Positions 1 through 8,921 of a stretch of DNA of 64,000 nucleotides are shown here, one piece after another (position 1 is the first letter of the stretch; every line of letters begins with the position of its first letter). The notes beneath the pieces are model-generated. The model had not been told where the DNA came from. It made no database searches and saw only the letters and a program-made list of their open reading frames with translations. Made by a program: the position numbers and the translations under genes. The stretch is taken from NCBI GenBank assembly GCA_022482785.1, contig JAKVON010000001.1, positions 62,001 through 126,000 on the forward strand, written 5' to 3'. The stretch is from Atopobiaceae bacterium (lineage in GTDB: Bacteria; Actinomycetota; Coriobacteriia; Coriobacteriales; Atopobiaceae).

Positions 1-769
1 TGGTGCCGTTGGCTTCGTATACCTGGACGTTCGTCCCAGAGGCCATCCCGGCACCGGCCACGTCAAGGGCAAGGCCGCTGACTGCGCTGTAGATGATGTA
101 ATGGCCATCGGCCTTGACAACGCGCCAGCGCTGCGCTTGGGTGGAGTTCGCATCAAATATCTGGACGTTTGCACCGTCGGACATGCTGCCGCCCGAGATA
201 TCAAGGGATTTCCCTGAAGTCTTTGACGTGATGGTATAGGCACCCTCGTCAACCGTCGCACTGGAAAAGGAAGGGGTTGAGGCGACATCGGCCTCCGTTG
301 AAGCCGCCTCGGAAGTCGAAGTGACCTTCCCCTCCGAAGAGGAGGACGTGGTTGGAGTCGGCTGCGGTGCATCCGAAGGGTTGTTGGAAGTCGACACGCC
401 TTTTGACTCGGACGAGGAGCTGGATGAGACGCCGCCGCCCGTGGCGGCAGGCGCAGAAGGCGTTACGGAGCCACTCGGCGAGGTGCTCGTTGTCTGCCCG
501 GCTTCGGAGGATTCCGCTGAGCTCGACGTGGAGGACTCCGACGAGGAGGACGATGCGGATATCGGAGACGAGCCTGCAGTGGCAGCATCCCCTACAGGAA
601 CGGTGGCATTCAGATTATCTGAGGCGGAATCGGAAACCGCTGCTTCCATTCCGAAAGCCTGGGTTTGGACGGAAAAGCAAAGTGCGGCGGCAACGACAAG
701 GAAGAAAACCAGGCATGGATGGAAAGAACCGCCCCTCGCTTTGCGAACTCCTACAAAAGCCATGCGCAC
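1..769 (-). CDS. Ricin-type beta-trefoil lectin surface protein (partial, C-terminus off the left edge)
   Basis: Only the N-terminal part is inside the window. The reading frame opens with a positively charged stretch and a hydrophobic segment (PCLVFFLVVAAALCF), which reads as a secretion signal. A roughly 130-residue linker rich in Ser, Thr and Pro follows, of the kind that spans a cell wall. Two ricin-like repeats are then seen, each with an LDISGG or LDVAGA strand, an NVQ strand and an AQRW (QxW) core. I chose the GTG at 769 because AGAAGGG lies five bases upstream; an in-frame ATG at 763 is the alternative. It is a paralog of the ricin/L,D-transpeptidase protein at 2663-5466. What domain follows the lectin repeats cannot be seen; a YkuD or hydrolase domain would be expected by analogy. 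The role is probably binding of cell-wall or external glycans. Confidence 0.75.
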   Translation of the reverse strand, partial: MRMAFVGVRKARGGSFHPCLVFFLVVAAALCFSVQTQAFGMEAAVSDSASDNLNATVPVGDAATAGSSPISASSSSSESSTSSSAESSEAGQTTSTSPSGSVTPSAPAATGGGVSSSSSSESKGVSTSNNPSDAPQPTPTTSSSSEGKVTSTSEAASTEADVASTPSFSSATVDEGAYTITSKTSGKSLDISGGSMSDGANVQIFDANSTQAQRWRVVKADGHYIIYSAVSGLALDVAGAGMASGTNVQVYEANGT

Positions 770-831
770 CTGTGCCCTTCTTTGAATGCCTGCATCGGTT
801 CTTTACAGGATACTATCAGGATATATTTACC

Positions 832-2517
832 TCAAACGCAATCGCTCGATGGCTCAGGCACAGCCAAGCCATCCCCCGCTGGCCTTGAGACCAGCAGCCA
901 CAGAAGCATCGGCAAGGACAGGATGACGTAGAGGTAGTAACGAAGCAGGGTCATGGGTCCAAGCAGGACGGTCAACACGACCGACAGGAGCACCCAGCAA
1001 AACACCTTCCCCGCGCGATTGCCCACGATGCTGCAATGCGCCAGGACCACGAGAAGAAGCCAGACGTATGGGGCAACCGACATGAGAACGAACAGCGGTC
1101 CCAGAGTCGCCGGGTCATCAAAACGAGACACTTCCCAATATAGGCCAGCAAGCGCTGGAATCTTGGAATGCTGCTCCACCGGAGGCTCGCAGACAGCAGC
1201 AAAGGCACAGGTCTCCGTCAGATCGTAGTCAAATGCACTCATCGACTTTGAGTAGGCTTCGTTATAACCATCCATGAGTGCCCACGGACACCAAGCGGCC
1301 TTTGTCAGGTCGAGGTCGGCCGCCACGCACGTCAGCGGGTGCTCCATTCGAACCTTTACCCAAAGAGAAAACAGCTCTGAGTATCTGCCTTGCTCGACAG
1401 CGCCATAGAACACGGCCCGCAAACGATCCGTGAACTGATGGGACTCGTCGTAATAGGAAGAGAATTCATTCGGATCGACACCCAGAGAGACGAGATCAGA
1501 ATCGATCGAGTCGTCAGTCATCTGGCAACGGGCAATCTCGACCGATGGGAAAGAGATGGCCTCGCGGAGAGGGTTGGACGAGACCACGCCGAGCGCGGAA
1601 CAGACCGGACCGCTCCACAATACGAACATGGCTACCCCCATCGCAAGCGAGAGGAGGATTCTTCGACGGGAAGGCCTGTTCTTTCGAAGAGCGAAGAGCA
1701 GGACCATGGCAACGACCGCCAGGGCAACGACCATGTTGCTCCGCCAAGAAAGGGCGAGAAAGGAAAACAGCCCGAGGAGCGCGAGGTCGCGCCATCCCAC
1801 CGTCTCGCTGCCGACGCAGGTATAGAGGATGATTCCGAACATGACGAGCCAGAGAGAGAAGAGGGTGTCCTTCGTCGAGCAGCACATGAGCATGGACACC
1901 GCGGGGTTCATCGCAAAAAAGACCACCGAGAAGACCAGCAGCCAGCGTGGGGCACCGTCTCGCGCCAGACAACGAAGAGAATGGACTACGAGCGAGATTC
2001 CAACCGCTATTTGCATGAAGAAATAGAGGGCGACACCACGATCAAATGAGCCCAGCAGCTTTTCACCCAATCGAATAACGTTGCCTACAAGCAGAGTGTG
2101 AATAACTGGTTGGGAATTTTTCAAATATCCCGTCGAAAGGTATCCAAGGAAATGGTCGGTGTCGTAGCAATAATAGCCTGGCCAAGCTGCAAGCAAAGTC
2201 AGGCCCCAACAGATGAGCAAGATGATGGCCGAGATGAACAGGAAACGCCTCAGATGCATGACCTTGACGGTTCCGGCCGCCTTGCGAGGCGAGTGATTGG
2301 CAAGAGATGTCCACAATAGGCAAATCAGCACATACAGCATTCCCCAGAGAAGCAGCGCGGCAAGATAAGGCATCAAAGCGTTCCATGGGATATCGCTGTT
2401 TGATTCCAGGAAATAGCCCCATACGAGTAGCGATGAAAAAAGCAGAGCGAGAGGAGCCGTCCTCGCGGCGACGGACGGAGAGCGAGCTATGGAGCAGAAG
2501 CGCTTTTTGAAGTCCAT
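832..2517 (-). CDS. Polytopic membrane protein, DUF6020-like (possible glycosyltransferase-type)
   Basis: A 561-residue integral membrane protein with about ten to twelve hydrophobic segments spread over its whole length. After the third segment it carries WPGYYCYDTD and then NSQPVIHTLLVGN and CCSTKDTLFS, a spacing I associate with the DUF6020 family of actinobacterial and firmicute membrane proteins. Those proteins resemble GT-C type glycosyltransferases in outline and are often found near cell-surface polymer genes. Function is not established. The ATG at 2517 is preferred over an upstream TTG at 2553 because GGAGGAGGG sits nine bases before it. It lies between two ricin-repeat surface proteins on the same strand, so a role in building or decorating a surface polymer is a reasonable inference and no more. 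Confidence 0.7.
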   Translation of the reverse strand: MDFKKRFCSIARSPSVAARTAPLALLFSSLLVWGYFLESNSDIPWNALMPYLAALLLWGMLYVLICLLWTSLANHSPRKAAGTVKVMHLRRFLFISAIILLICWGLTLLAAWPGYYCYDTDHFLGYLSTGYLKNSQPVIHTLLVGNVIRLGEKLLGSFDRGVALYFFMQIAVGISLVVHSLRCLARDGAPRWLLVFSVVFFAMNPAVSMLMCCSTKDTLFSLWLVMFGIILYTCVGSETVGWRDLALLGLFSFLALSWRSNMVVALAVVAMVLLFALRKNRPSRRRILLSLAMGVAMFVLWSGPVCSALGVVSSNPLREAISFPSVEIARCQMTDDSIDSDLVSLGVDPNEFSSYYDESHQFTDRLRAVFYGAVEQGRYSELFSLWVKVRMEHPLTCVAADLDLTKAAWCPWALMDGYNEAYSKSMSAFDYDLTETCAFAAVCEPPVEQHSKIPALAGLYWEVSRFDDPATLGPLFVLMSVAPYVWLLLVVLAHCSIVGNRAGKVFCWVLLSVVLTVLLGPMTLLRYYLYVILSLPMLLWLLVSRPAGDGLAVPEPSSDCV

Positions 2518-2600
2518 TAAGGCAGTCCCTCCTCCCGTCTTTCCTCCGTACAATCACCAGCCTGCTACAAGATAAAGTCGATAGGTCCCCGAAGGCTAAA

Positions 2601-2642
2601 TTAATTGGCCCGCCACATTGTTACATGTGACAGGCCAATTAA
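2601..2642 (-). terminator. Inverted repeat after the ricin/L,D-transpeptidase gene, terminator-like
   Basis: Perfect 10-base arms TTAATTGGCC and GGCCAATTAA enclose a smaller hairpin (CACAT...ATGTG). It starts about 20 bases past the stop at 2663 on the minus strand. The trailing T-run is weak (AATTAATTT), so this may be a weak terminator or an mRNA-stabilising structure between 2663-5466 and 832-2517. Confidence 0.5.
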
Positions 2643-2662
2643 AGATGTCTCACCGTGATGGA

Positions 2663-5466
2663 CTAAGCGCCGTAGTTTCCAAAGCTGCACACCATCGTGC
2701 TCGTGGGAATTGTCGTCCAAATCCAGTAGGCGTTTGTCGGAAGGAGACGAATGCAACCATGGGAGATGTGAGTCCAGGTCTGGTCTGACGAACTGGTCGA
2801 GTTCGGATCTCCACTCGAGGAGTCGAGAACCGTATGGAAGCCCTGTCCATACTCGTCCGACGTCGGATTGAACTGGGTGAAATACCACTGGAGGCCGTCG
2901 CTTGCGACCCTCTCTTTAAAGCCCGTCACGCTCATGATGCCATGTGAGGTAACTCCCAGCTCATAGCAACCAACACCTGCACCCATGTCCGTACGGCCCA
3001 CCACGGGCTCCCAGTGGTTCGCACGGCCGACAAACGCGTTGACGCAGCAATTGTCATTATCAATCGTAAGGCAATACCGCGTCGCGCTACTCAGCGAGGC
3101 AATCTGCTGCCATGCACGGTATGTGCGGGCATTGTAGGTATGCGCTATTCCGTCATCGCCGTAGAAGACGAAGCCACCGCCATTGATGGCCCATCCCCAC
3201 ACGGTGGTGGCAACGAGATGCCACTTCTGCGCATCGGTGCCGTTGGCCCGATACTGGTCGACGTTCGCACCGTCTGCCTTGTTCCCACCGAGAACATCCA
3301 AGGCCTTGCCGGAGTTGACGTTGATAAAGACGACATAGCCGCCATCGGCGATCGAAGCAGTCCACCGCTGGCAGCCAAGACCGTTGTCATCCCATTGCTG
3401 GACGTTTGCGCCATCCGCCTTCGAGGCATCAGCTACGTCAAGCACGAGCCCGGAGTTGACGTTCTTGATTCTATATCCGCTGCCGGTCCACTCGATGAGG
3501 TACTTCTGAGCATTAGAGCCATTCGACGAATAGGTCTGGACGTTGGCATGGCCGCTCGTCGATCCACCGGCGATGTCGAGCACCTTGCCAAGCGCGGACT
3601 GGGCGATGTAGTACCCGTTTGAGATGAGGTTCTCGGAGGCCAGGCCAAAGCGCTGAGCCAAGCTTCCGTTTTTCCCCCAAACGTCCACCTTCGTGCCGTT
3701 TGAGGTCCCGTTTCCGGCAACGTCCAAAACGAGCTGCGCGGCCTTGTTGAAGAACGAGAGACCGTTATTCCAAACCACTTGCCAGGTGTTGAGGTCGCTC
3801 TCGGAGGTCTTTGAGCTGCCACTCTGAACCACCTTCGAGCCGGACTTGACGCCGGACGCCGTCAGCCAACCGCCAGAGGCTGCCGTGCGGATGCGATACT
3901 CGTCACTTCCGACCTTTACAAGCTGGTATTTCTGGGCAAGCGTCCCGTTGTAGTCATAGATCTGCGCCGCCGTGCCGCTTGCCGAAGACCCATTGATGAT
4001 GTCGAGCGTCTTGGAGGTGTCGGTGAAGTCGCGAATGCTGTATATGCCGTTGGCGTAGGAATCGGTCGAGGAGAGCTTGAACTTCTGAGCGGACGTCCCG
4101 TTGGAAGACCAGAGGTCGATGTTCGTGCCGTTCCTCATCATCGCGCCGGTTATGTCCAAGGCGAGACTGCTCGCCTTGTTGATGAAGGTATAGGAGCCGT
4201 CCGCGTTGGCGATCACGACCCACTTCTGCGCGTTGGAGCCGTTGCTCTCGTACTGCTGCACGTTCGTCGTCGGAACGATGTTGCCGCCGTCGGCATCGAG
4301 GACGCGGTTGCTGCCGGTTACGGCAATCGTGTAGTAGCCGGCGCCGTCGTATTTGAAGTAATAGCGCTGCGCGTTCGAACCGTTGCGGGAATAAAGCTGG
4401 GCGTTACCCCCGTTGTCAAGCGAGCCAGCGGAGATGTCGAGCGAATACCCGGATGCAGCGGAGGGGCCGACGCTGTAGGTGCCATCGGCGATGACATTGG
4501 TGCCAGGGGCCGCAGCGCCGACGCTCAGGAACGCAAACAGCTGGGCCATCGTATTGTTGCCATCGTAGAGCTGAACGTTCGCGCCGTTAGAGGAGCTTCC
4601 GGCCGCAACGTCGAGCACCTTCTGCCTTCCCGACGGGGACAGCAGCGAGACGAGCGTGTAATAGCCGCTCTTGTTGCCGGCCACGATGAGCCACTTCTGC
4701 GCGTCAGAACCGTTCGCGTCGTAAATCTGGACGTTCGTGCCGTTCGCGGAGCTTCCGGCTGCGACGTCGAGGACCTTCTTGCCGCTCGTCCCCCCCATGG
4801 AGATGGTGTAGTAGCCCTCCGAGCCGCTGCTCCCCTCGTTGTACTTGACGTTCCACCTCTGCGCATTCGACATGTTGGACTCGTAGGTCTGGACGTTCGT
4901 CCCGTTCTGCTTTGATCCGCCAGCCACGTCGAGCACCTGCTTGTAGGCCGTTCCTGCCTCGATGACGTAGGTGCCGTCATCGATGGTCTTGTTGGAGGAG
5001 CTGGCCGCCGAGGCAGTGGCGGGAGTCGTGCTGGCCTCCGCTTTCGAGGTCTCCGCGGCCTTCGTCTCGCTCGTCGAGGTGGCGCCGGAGCCAGCGGTCC
5101 CCGTCCCAGCCGAGGTCGAGGCCTTGGTCGAGGTAGAGGTGCTCTTCGCCGTGGTGCCGGAGTCCGTGGCCGCCGTCCCGGTCGAGGCCTTGGTCGACGT
5201 GGAGGTGGCCGCCGTCCCCGCAGCCGACTTCGCGGGAGTCGGGGACGAGGTCGTGGCAGGACGAGGCCGCTCCCGTCGTCGGACCCTGTCACGCCTGTCG
5301 TGCCCGACGACGGGGAGACCGAGGTCGTCGCAGTCTTGTCGGCCGACACCGCCAAGGCATTCGCGTCGGCCGCCGCAGCAAGGGTCGGGCATCCCACGAG
5401 CGCGGCACAGATGCCGACAGTCGCAGCTACGAGCTGCACGCTTCGCGAACGATAAATCATCTTCAT
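2663..5466 (-). CDS. Secreted multi-ricin-repeat L,D-transpeptidase (YkuD), frame break near 5266
   Basis: A secreted cell-wall enzyme of about 934 residues once one frame break is repaired. The N-terminus (MKMIYRSRSVQLVAATVGIC...) is a clear signal peptide, followed by a Thr/Ser/Pro/Ala-rich linker. Next come about a dozen repeats of roughly 45 residues with VLDVAGGS, NGTNVQ and AQKW-type motifs, equal to three or four beta-trefoils. The C-terminal 150 residues are a YkuD L,D-transpeptidase with the catalytic HISHGCIRL motif. Such enzymes make 3-3 peptidoglycan crosslinks or attach proteins to peptidoglycan through an active-site Cys. The signal-peptide frame and the body frame differ by one base; restoring one G near 5266-5267 (AGCGGCC to AGCGGGCC) joins them. 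The start at 5466 is chosen for the signal peptide. The domains are near certain; the ligand of the lectin repeats is unknown. Confidence 0.85.
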
Positions 5467-5622
5467 TGCACTTACCTTTCATTCAGGTATATGTGACCTA
5501 CCAGAATACCAAACAGAATCATTTTATTGAGGATAGACGCTCAGCAGGAGTTCGTCTCCCACCTAGGAGAAAAAATCCTTAAAAGGCTTTCAGGTTTGCG
5601 ATTGATATCGCTCCGCTCGCCG

Positions 5623-5665
5623 CAAAAAGAACGATGCCCCCACGCATTTGCACGTGGGGGCATCG
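5623..5665 (-). terminator. Rho-independent terminator of the phosphofructokinase gene
   Basis: A 13-base perfect stem (CGATGCCCCCACG / CGTGGGGGCATCG) with an 8-base loop lies 18 bases past the stop of the gene at 5683-6765. It is followed on the minus strand by TTCTTTTTG, the expected U-rich tail. Confidence 0.9.
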
Positions 5666-5682
5666 TCGGCCTGCTCTTCTTC

Positions 5683-6765
5683 CTAGTCTCCGAAGCTGAT
5701 GCCCATGAACTTGGCCTCCTGCACGAGATCGGACTCGGGGTCGACGAGCTTGAGCTTGCCGGCGACCTCCTTGAGCGGCACCCGCACCATCTTCCAGTTC
5801 CTCTGGGCCACCATGAAGCCTGCCTTGCCCTCGAGGATGGCCTTGCCGGCCTCCACGCCGCACTGCGTCGCGAAGATGCGGTCGAACGCCGTGGGGGCCC
5901 CGCCGCGCTGGGTATGCCCCGGGAGCGCCACGCGCACCTCGCGGCCGGACTTGTTCGCGATCTCCTCGGCGACCTCGTAGGCGACGGAGGGGTACTTCTT
6001 CATGCGCTCAGCGAGCTTCTTCTTGTACTCCTTCTTGGGAAGCTTCGCGTCGTCCTTGGTGATGGCGCCCTCGGCCACGACGATGATGGCGAAGCGGCCG
6101 CCCGACTTCTCGCGCTTCTCGATCGCCTTGATGACGTTGTCCATGTCATAGGGGATCTCGGGGATGAGGATGACGTCCGCGCCGCTGGCGACTCCGGCAT
6201 ACAGGGGAATCCAGCCCACCTTGTGGCCCATGATCTCGATGACGAAGACGCGGCCGTGCGAGCTGGCGGTCGTGTGGATGTCATCGATGGCCTTGGCTGC
6301 GACGTCGATGGCGCTCGAGAAGCCGAACGTGATGTCCGTGCCCCAGGTGTCGTTGTCGATGGTCTTGGGCAGCGCGATGACGTTGAGGCCCTCCTCCGAG
6401 AGGAGGTTCGCGGTCTTCGTGGAGCCGTTCCCGCCGAGCATGCACAGGCAGTCGAGCTTGAGCTTGCTGTAGGTCTGCTTCATGGCCTCGACCTTGTCCA
6501 GGCCGTTCTCGTCGGGCTCGTGGATGAGCTTGAAGGGGGTACGGCTCGTCCCCAGGATGGTGCCGCCCTGAGAGAGGATGCCGCTGAAGTCCGCCCAGGA
6601 GAGCAGGCGGAAGTTGCCGTAGATGAGACCCCGGTAGCCGTCCTCGAAACCATAGAACTCGACCGGCTCCTCGCTGTTGTTCAGGACGGTCTTCACGATG
6701 CCGCGCATGGTGGCATTCAGCGCCTGGCAATCTCCGCCGCTGGTGAGCATGCCGATTCTCAACAT
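5683..6765 (-). CDS. pfkA: 6-phosphofructokinase, PKTIDND-type
   Basis: A 360-residue PFK that phosphorylates fructose 6-phosphate in glycolysis. The N-terminus MLRIGMLTSGGDCQALNA is the nucleotide-binding glycine loop. GGNGSTKTA corresponds to the GGDGS loop and PKTIDND carries the catalytic Asp. The residue equivalent to E. coli Gly104 is Gly, which in this family favours ATP over pyrophosphate. The Lys in PKTIDND is shared with pyrophosphate enzymes and with the mixed group of actinobacterial PFKs, so ATP use is likely but not proven. The Asn in GGNGS, where most members have Asp, is unusual. An AAGGGGA ribosome site lies eight bases before the ATG. The gene stands alone with its own terminator. 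Confidence 0.9.
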   Translation of the reverse strand: MLRIGMLTSGGDCQALNATMRGIVKTVLNNSEEPVEFYGFEDGYRGLIYGNFRLLSWADFSGILSQGGTILGTSRTPFKLIHEPDENGLDKVEAMKQTYSKLKLDCLCMLGGNGSTKTANLLSEEGLNVIALPKTIDNDTWGTDITFGFSSAIDVAAKAIDDIHTTASSHGRVFVIEIMGHKVGWIPLYAGVASGADVILIPEIPYDMDNVIKAIEKREKSGGRFAIIVVAEGAITKDDAKLPKKEYKKKLAERMKKYPSVAYEVAEEIANKSGREVRVALPGHTQRGGAPTAFDRIFATQCGVEAGKAILEGKAGFMVAQRNWKMVRVPLKEVAGKLKLVDPESDLVQEAKFMGISFGD

Positions 6766-6972
6766 TGGGATGTCCCCTTTCGTGCTGCCTGGATGTTCGC
6801 TCGTGCCGTAGGGACAAGCTTCCCACAAGCCATCGGGCCCGGGGGCCACGTACTGGCGAGCGGTCAGAAGTCGTCTGCCCGGCAGGTCGAACGCGCTCGG
6901 CGGCGGCCGCGCGGGGACATGGCCGTGCGAACGGATAGGATGGATGTCCCTGACACGTGGAGAGGAGCGGAC

Positions 6973-7530
6973 ATGGGAGAAGACCCGAACGCAGCATCCG
7001 AGACGGGTTCCCCGGGAGCGGGGGCCAAGCGCACGGACTACCTCTCGTGGGACGAGTGCTTCATGTCGATGGCAATCGTCGCCGGACTCCGTAGCAAGGA
7101 CCCGAACACGCAGGTCGGAGCCTGCATCGTCTCCGCCGACAACCGCATCCTCTCGATAGGCTACAACGGCGCCCCCAACGGCATGCCCGACGACTCGTTT
7201 CCCTGGAGCCGCGAAGGCGCCTGGCTCGAGACGAAGTACCCCTACGTGGTCCATGCCGAGCGAAACGCGATCCTCAATTACCGAGGCTCGCGCGACAACC
7301 TCGTGGGCTCGACCCTCTACGTGGCGCTCTTTCCTTGCAACGAGTGCGCGAAGGAGATCATCCAGTCGGGCATCGCCGAGGTGGTCTACCTCTCCGACAA
7401 ACACCATGACAGCGACGAGTGCTCGGCGTCGCGCCTCCTTCTCAGGGAGTGCGGCGTGAGGTGCCGACAGCTCGCCCCCGCCGACATCGTCCACAGGCAG
7501 GTCTTCGTCTCCCTCGTGGACGACTGCTAG
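6973..7530 (+). CDS. dCMP deaminase / ComEB-type cytidine deaminase family protein
   Basis: A 185-residue zinc deaminase. Zinc and catalytic residues are in HAERNAIL (His94, Glu96) and PCNEC (Cys122, Cys125). The extended N-terminal half with DPNTQVGACIV and GYNGAPNG matches deoxycytidylate deaminases, which convert dCMP to dUMP for thymidylate supply, and the ComE operon protein ComEB. The open frame extends far upstream, but GGAGAGGAGCGGAC directly before the ATG at 6973 fixes this start. It is divergent from pfkA, with about 200 bases between them. A purely nucleotide-salvage role is the simplest reading. Confidence 0.88.
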   Translation: MGEDPNAASETGSPGAGAKRTDYLSWDECFMSMAIVAGLRSKDPNTQVGACIVSADNRILSIGYNGAPNGMPDDSFPWSREGAWLETKYPYVVHAERNAILNYRGSRDNLVGSTLYVALFPCNECAKEIIQSGIAEVVYLSDKHHDSDECSASRLLLRECGVRCRQLAPADIVHRQVFVSLVDDC

Positions 7531-7618
7531 CCAATACGAATTGCTTGTGTTGTTGTATCATTTCATGGGTACGAACAGAGGGCACATCAAGCGAACGCAC
7601 ACGACAACGGAGGCACCC

Positions 7619-8170
7619 ATGAGCACCATCTATGACTTCACCGTGAAGGATCGCGAGGGCGGCGACGTGAGCCTCGAGACATACCGTGGCAAGGTGCTCC
7701 TCGTCGTGAACACCGCGACGGAATGCGGCTTCACCCCCACCTATGCCGACCTCCAGAAGCTCTACGAGGAGCTGGCCGACAAGGGCCTCGAGATACTCGA
7801 TTTTCCCTGCAACCAATTCGGCAACCAGGCACCCGGAACTGCCGACGAGATCCATGCCTTCTGCACCGGACGCTTCGGCGTGACCTTTCCCCAGTTTGGC
7901 AAGATCGACGTCAACGGGGATGACGAGAGCCCGCTCTATGCCTGGCTCAAGTCGCAGCGCGGTTTCGCCGGGTTCGACCCGTCCCACAAGATCACGCCGA
8001 TTCTCGAGGACATCCTCTCGAAGGCAGACCCCAACTGGAATCAGAGCTCGGACATCAAGTGGAACTTCACCAAGTTCCTCGTCGACCGCGAGGGCAACGT
8101 CGTCGCGCGCTTCGAGCCGACGGCAGACACGGGAACCGTGGTGAGGGCCGCCGTCGAGGAGCTGCTGTAG
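7619..8170 (+). CDS. Glutathione peroxidase-family thiol peroxidase
   Basis: A 183-residue peroxidase of the GPx/BtuE family that reduces hydrogen or organic peroxides with a thiol donor, in bacteria usually thioredoxin. The catalytic set is visible: Cys36 in NTATECGFT, Gln70 in FPCNQFGNQ and Trp148-Asn149 in DIKWNFTKF. The peroxidatic position is Cys, not selenocysteine. CGGAGG lies five bases before the ATG. It is followed by a strong terminator at 8208-8250. In an anaerobe this is an oxygen-defence enzyme; the thioredoxin at 58340 is a candidate electron donor, but that pairing is only inferred. Confidence 0.92.
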   Translation: MSTIYDFTVKDREGGDVSLETYRGKVLLVVNTATECGFTPTYADLQKLYEELADKGLEILDFPCNQFGNQAPGTADEIHAFCTGRFGVTFPQFGKIDVNGDDESPLYAWLKSQRGFAGFDPSHKITPILEDILSKADPNWNQSSDIKWNFTKFLVDREGNVVARFEPTADTGTVVRAAVEELL

Positions 8171-8207
8171 CTGCGAGGGCATCGGCATTGCATGAGCCCC
8201 GATCGAT

Positions 8208-8250
8208 GAGGCCTACCCTCTTCCGAAGGTTGAGGGTAGGCCTCGGTTTT
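8208..8250 (+). terminator. Rho-independent terminator after the glutathione peroxidase gene
   Basis: A 13-base perfect stem (GAGGCCTACCCTC / GAGGGTAGGCCTC) with an 11-base loop is followed by GGTTTTGC on the plus strand. It lies between the convergent genes ending at 8170 and 8281. Confidence 0.85.
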
Positions 8251-8280
8251 GCTCGTCCTTCCCTCGAGTGAGGCTCGAGC

Positions 8281-8742
8281 CTACCTCACCGGGACGCAGT
8301 ACTCGTCGTTGATGGCCTTGACCTTCTCGATGCGACGCGCGTACTTCTCGGCGGTGAGGGGCTCCGTGTGCATCCAGACCCGAACGTTCTCGAGCGCGAT
8401 GACGGTACCGATGATCTTGGCCCCCAGGCACAGGACGTTGGAGTCGTTGTGCTGCCGGGCGAGCTTGGCGCAGAGGGGGTCCTGGCACATGACGGCGTAG
8501 ATGCCGCTGACCTTGTTGGCGATGAGCGCGCTGCCGTAGCCGGTGCCGTCGACGAAGACGCCCCTCTCGCACTCGCCGCGGGCAACGGAGAGCGCCGCGG
8601 GAAGCACGAAGTCGGACAGGTCGCACGACTCCTCGTCGTAGGCCCCGAAGTCCTTGACCTCGTTTCCCTCCGATTCGAGATACGCCTTGATCTGGTTCTT
8701 GAGAGCCGTCCCAGCGTGGTCGTTCGCGAGCGCAATCCTCAT
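8281..8742 (-). CDS. rpiB: RpiB/LacA/LacB-family sugar-phosphate isomerase
   Basis: A 153-residue protein of the RpiB family, which interconverts ribose 5-phosphate and ribulose 5-phosphate or related sugar phosphates. MRIALANDHAG is the family N-terminus, and HNDSN holds the ring-opening His region. The base position, Cys in E. coli RpiB (CGTG) and Glu in mycobacterial RpiB, is Asp65 here (VDGTGYGSALIANK). The fold is clear but the substrate could be a hexose phosphate or an allose-type sugar phosphate instead of ribose 5-phosphate. GGGAGG seven bases before the ATG at 8742 sets the start. It ends convergently with the peroxidase gene. Confidence 0.85.
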   Translation of the reverse strand: MRIALANDHAGTALKNQIKAYLESEGNEVKDFGAYDEESCDLSDFVLPAALSVARGECERGVFVDGTGYGSALIANKVSGIYAVMCQDPLCAKLARQHNDSNVLCLGAKIIGTVIALENVRVWMHTEPLTAEKYARRIEKVKAINDEYCVPVR

Positions 8743-8921
8743 GGCTGCCTCCCTGACGTGTCGGTTCGTTCTTACATTCTCCCACTCGAACATCCCCTTG
8801 CCGCCTTTTGTCGACAGACGAGAGAAGTTGGGGGACGAAACATGGCGAGCATGTTTACCCTTTTTCACGCAAAGCACTCTTGACCCATCGTCAAAGAATC
8901 ACAAGCCGCAGGAGGAACGCA

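Noticed and set aside
5250..5280. Programmed ribosomal frameshift in the ricin/L,D-transpeptidase gene
   Set aside because: No slippery heptamer or downstream structure stands out, and many other genes here show the same kind of homopolymer indel, so a sequence error is simpler.
5527..6972. Long open frame upstream of the dCMP deaminase start, antisense to pfkA
   Set aside because: It mirrors the phosphofructokinase gene on the other strand, has a composition typical of antisense high-GC frames, and the deaminase has its own ribosome site at 6973.
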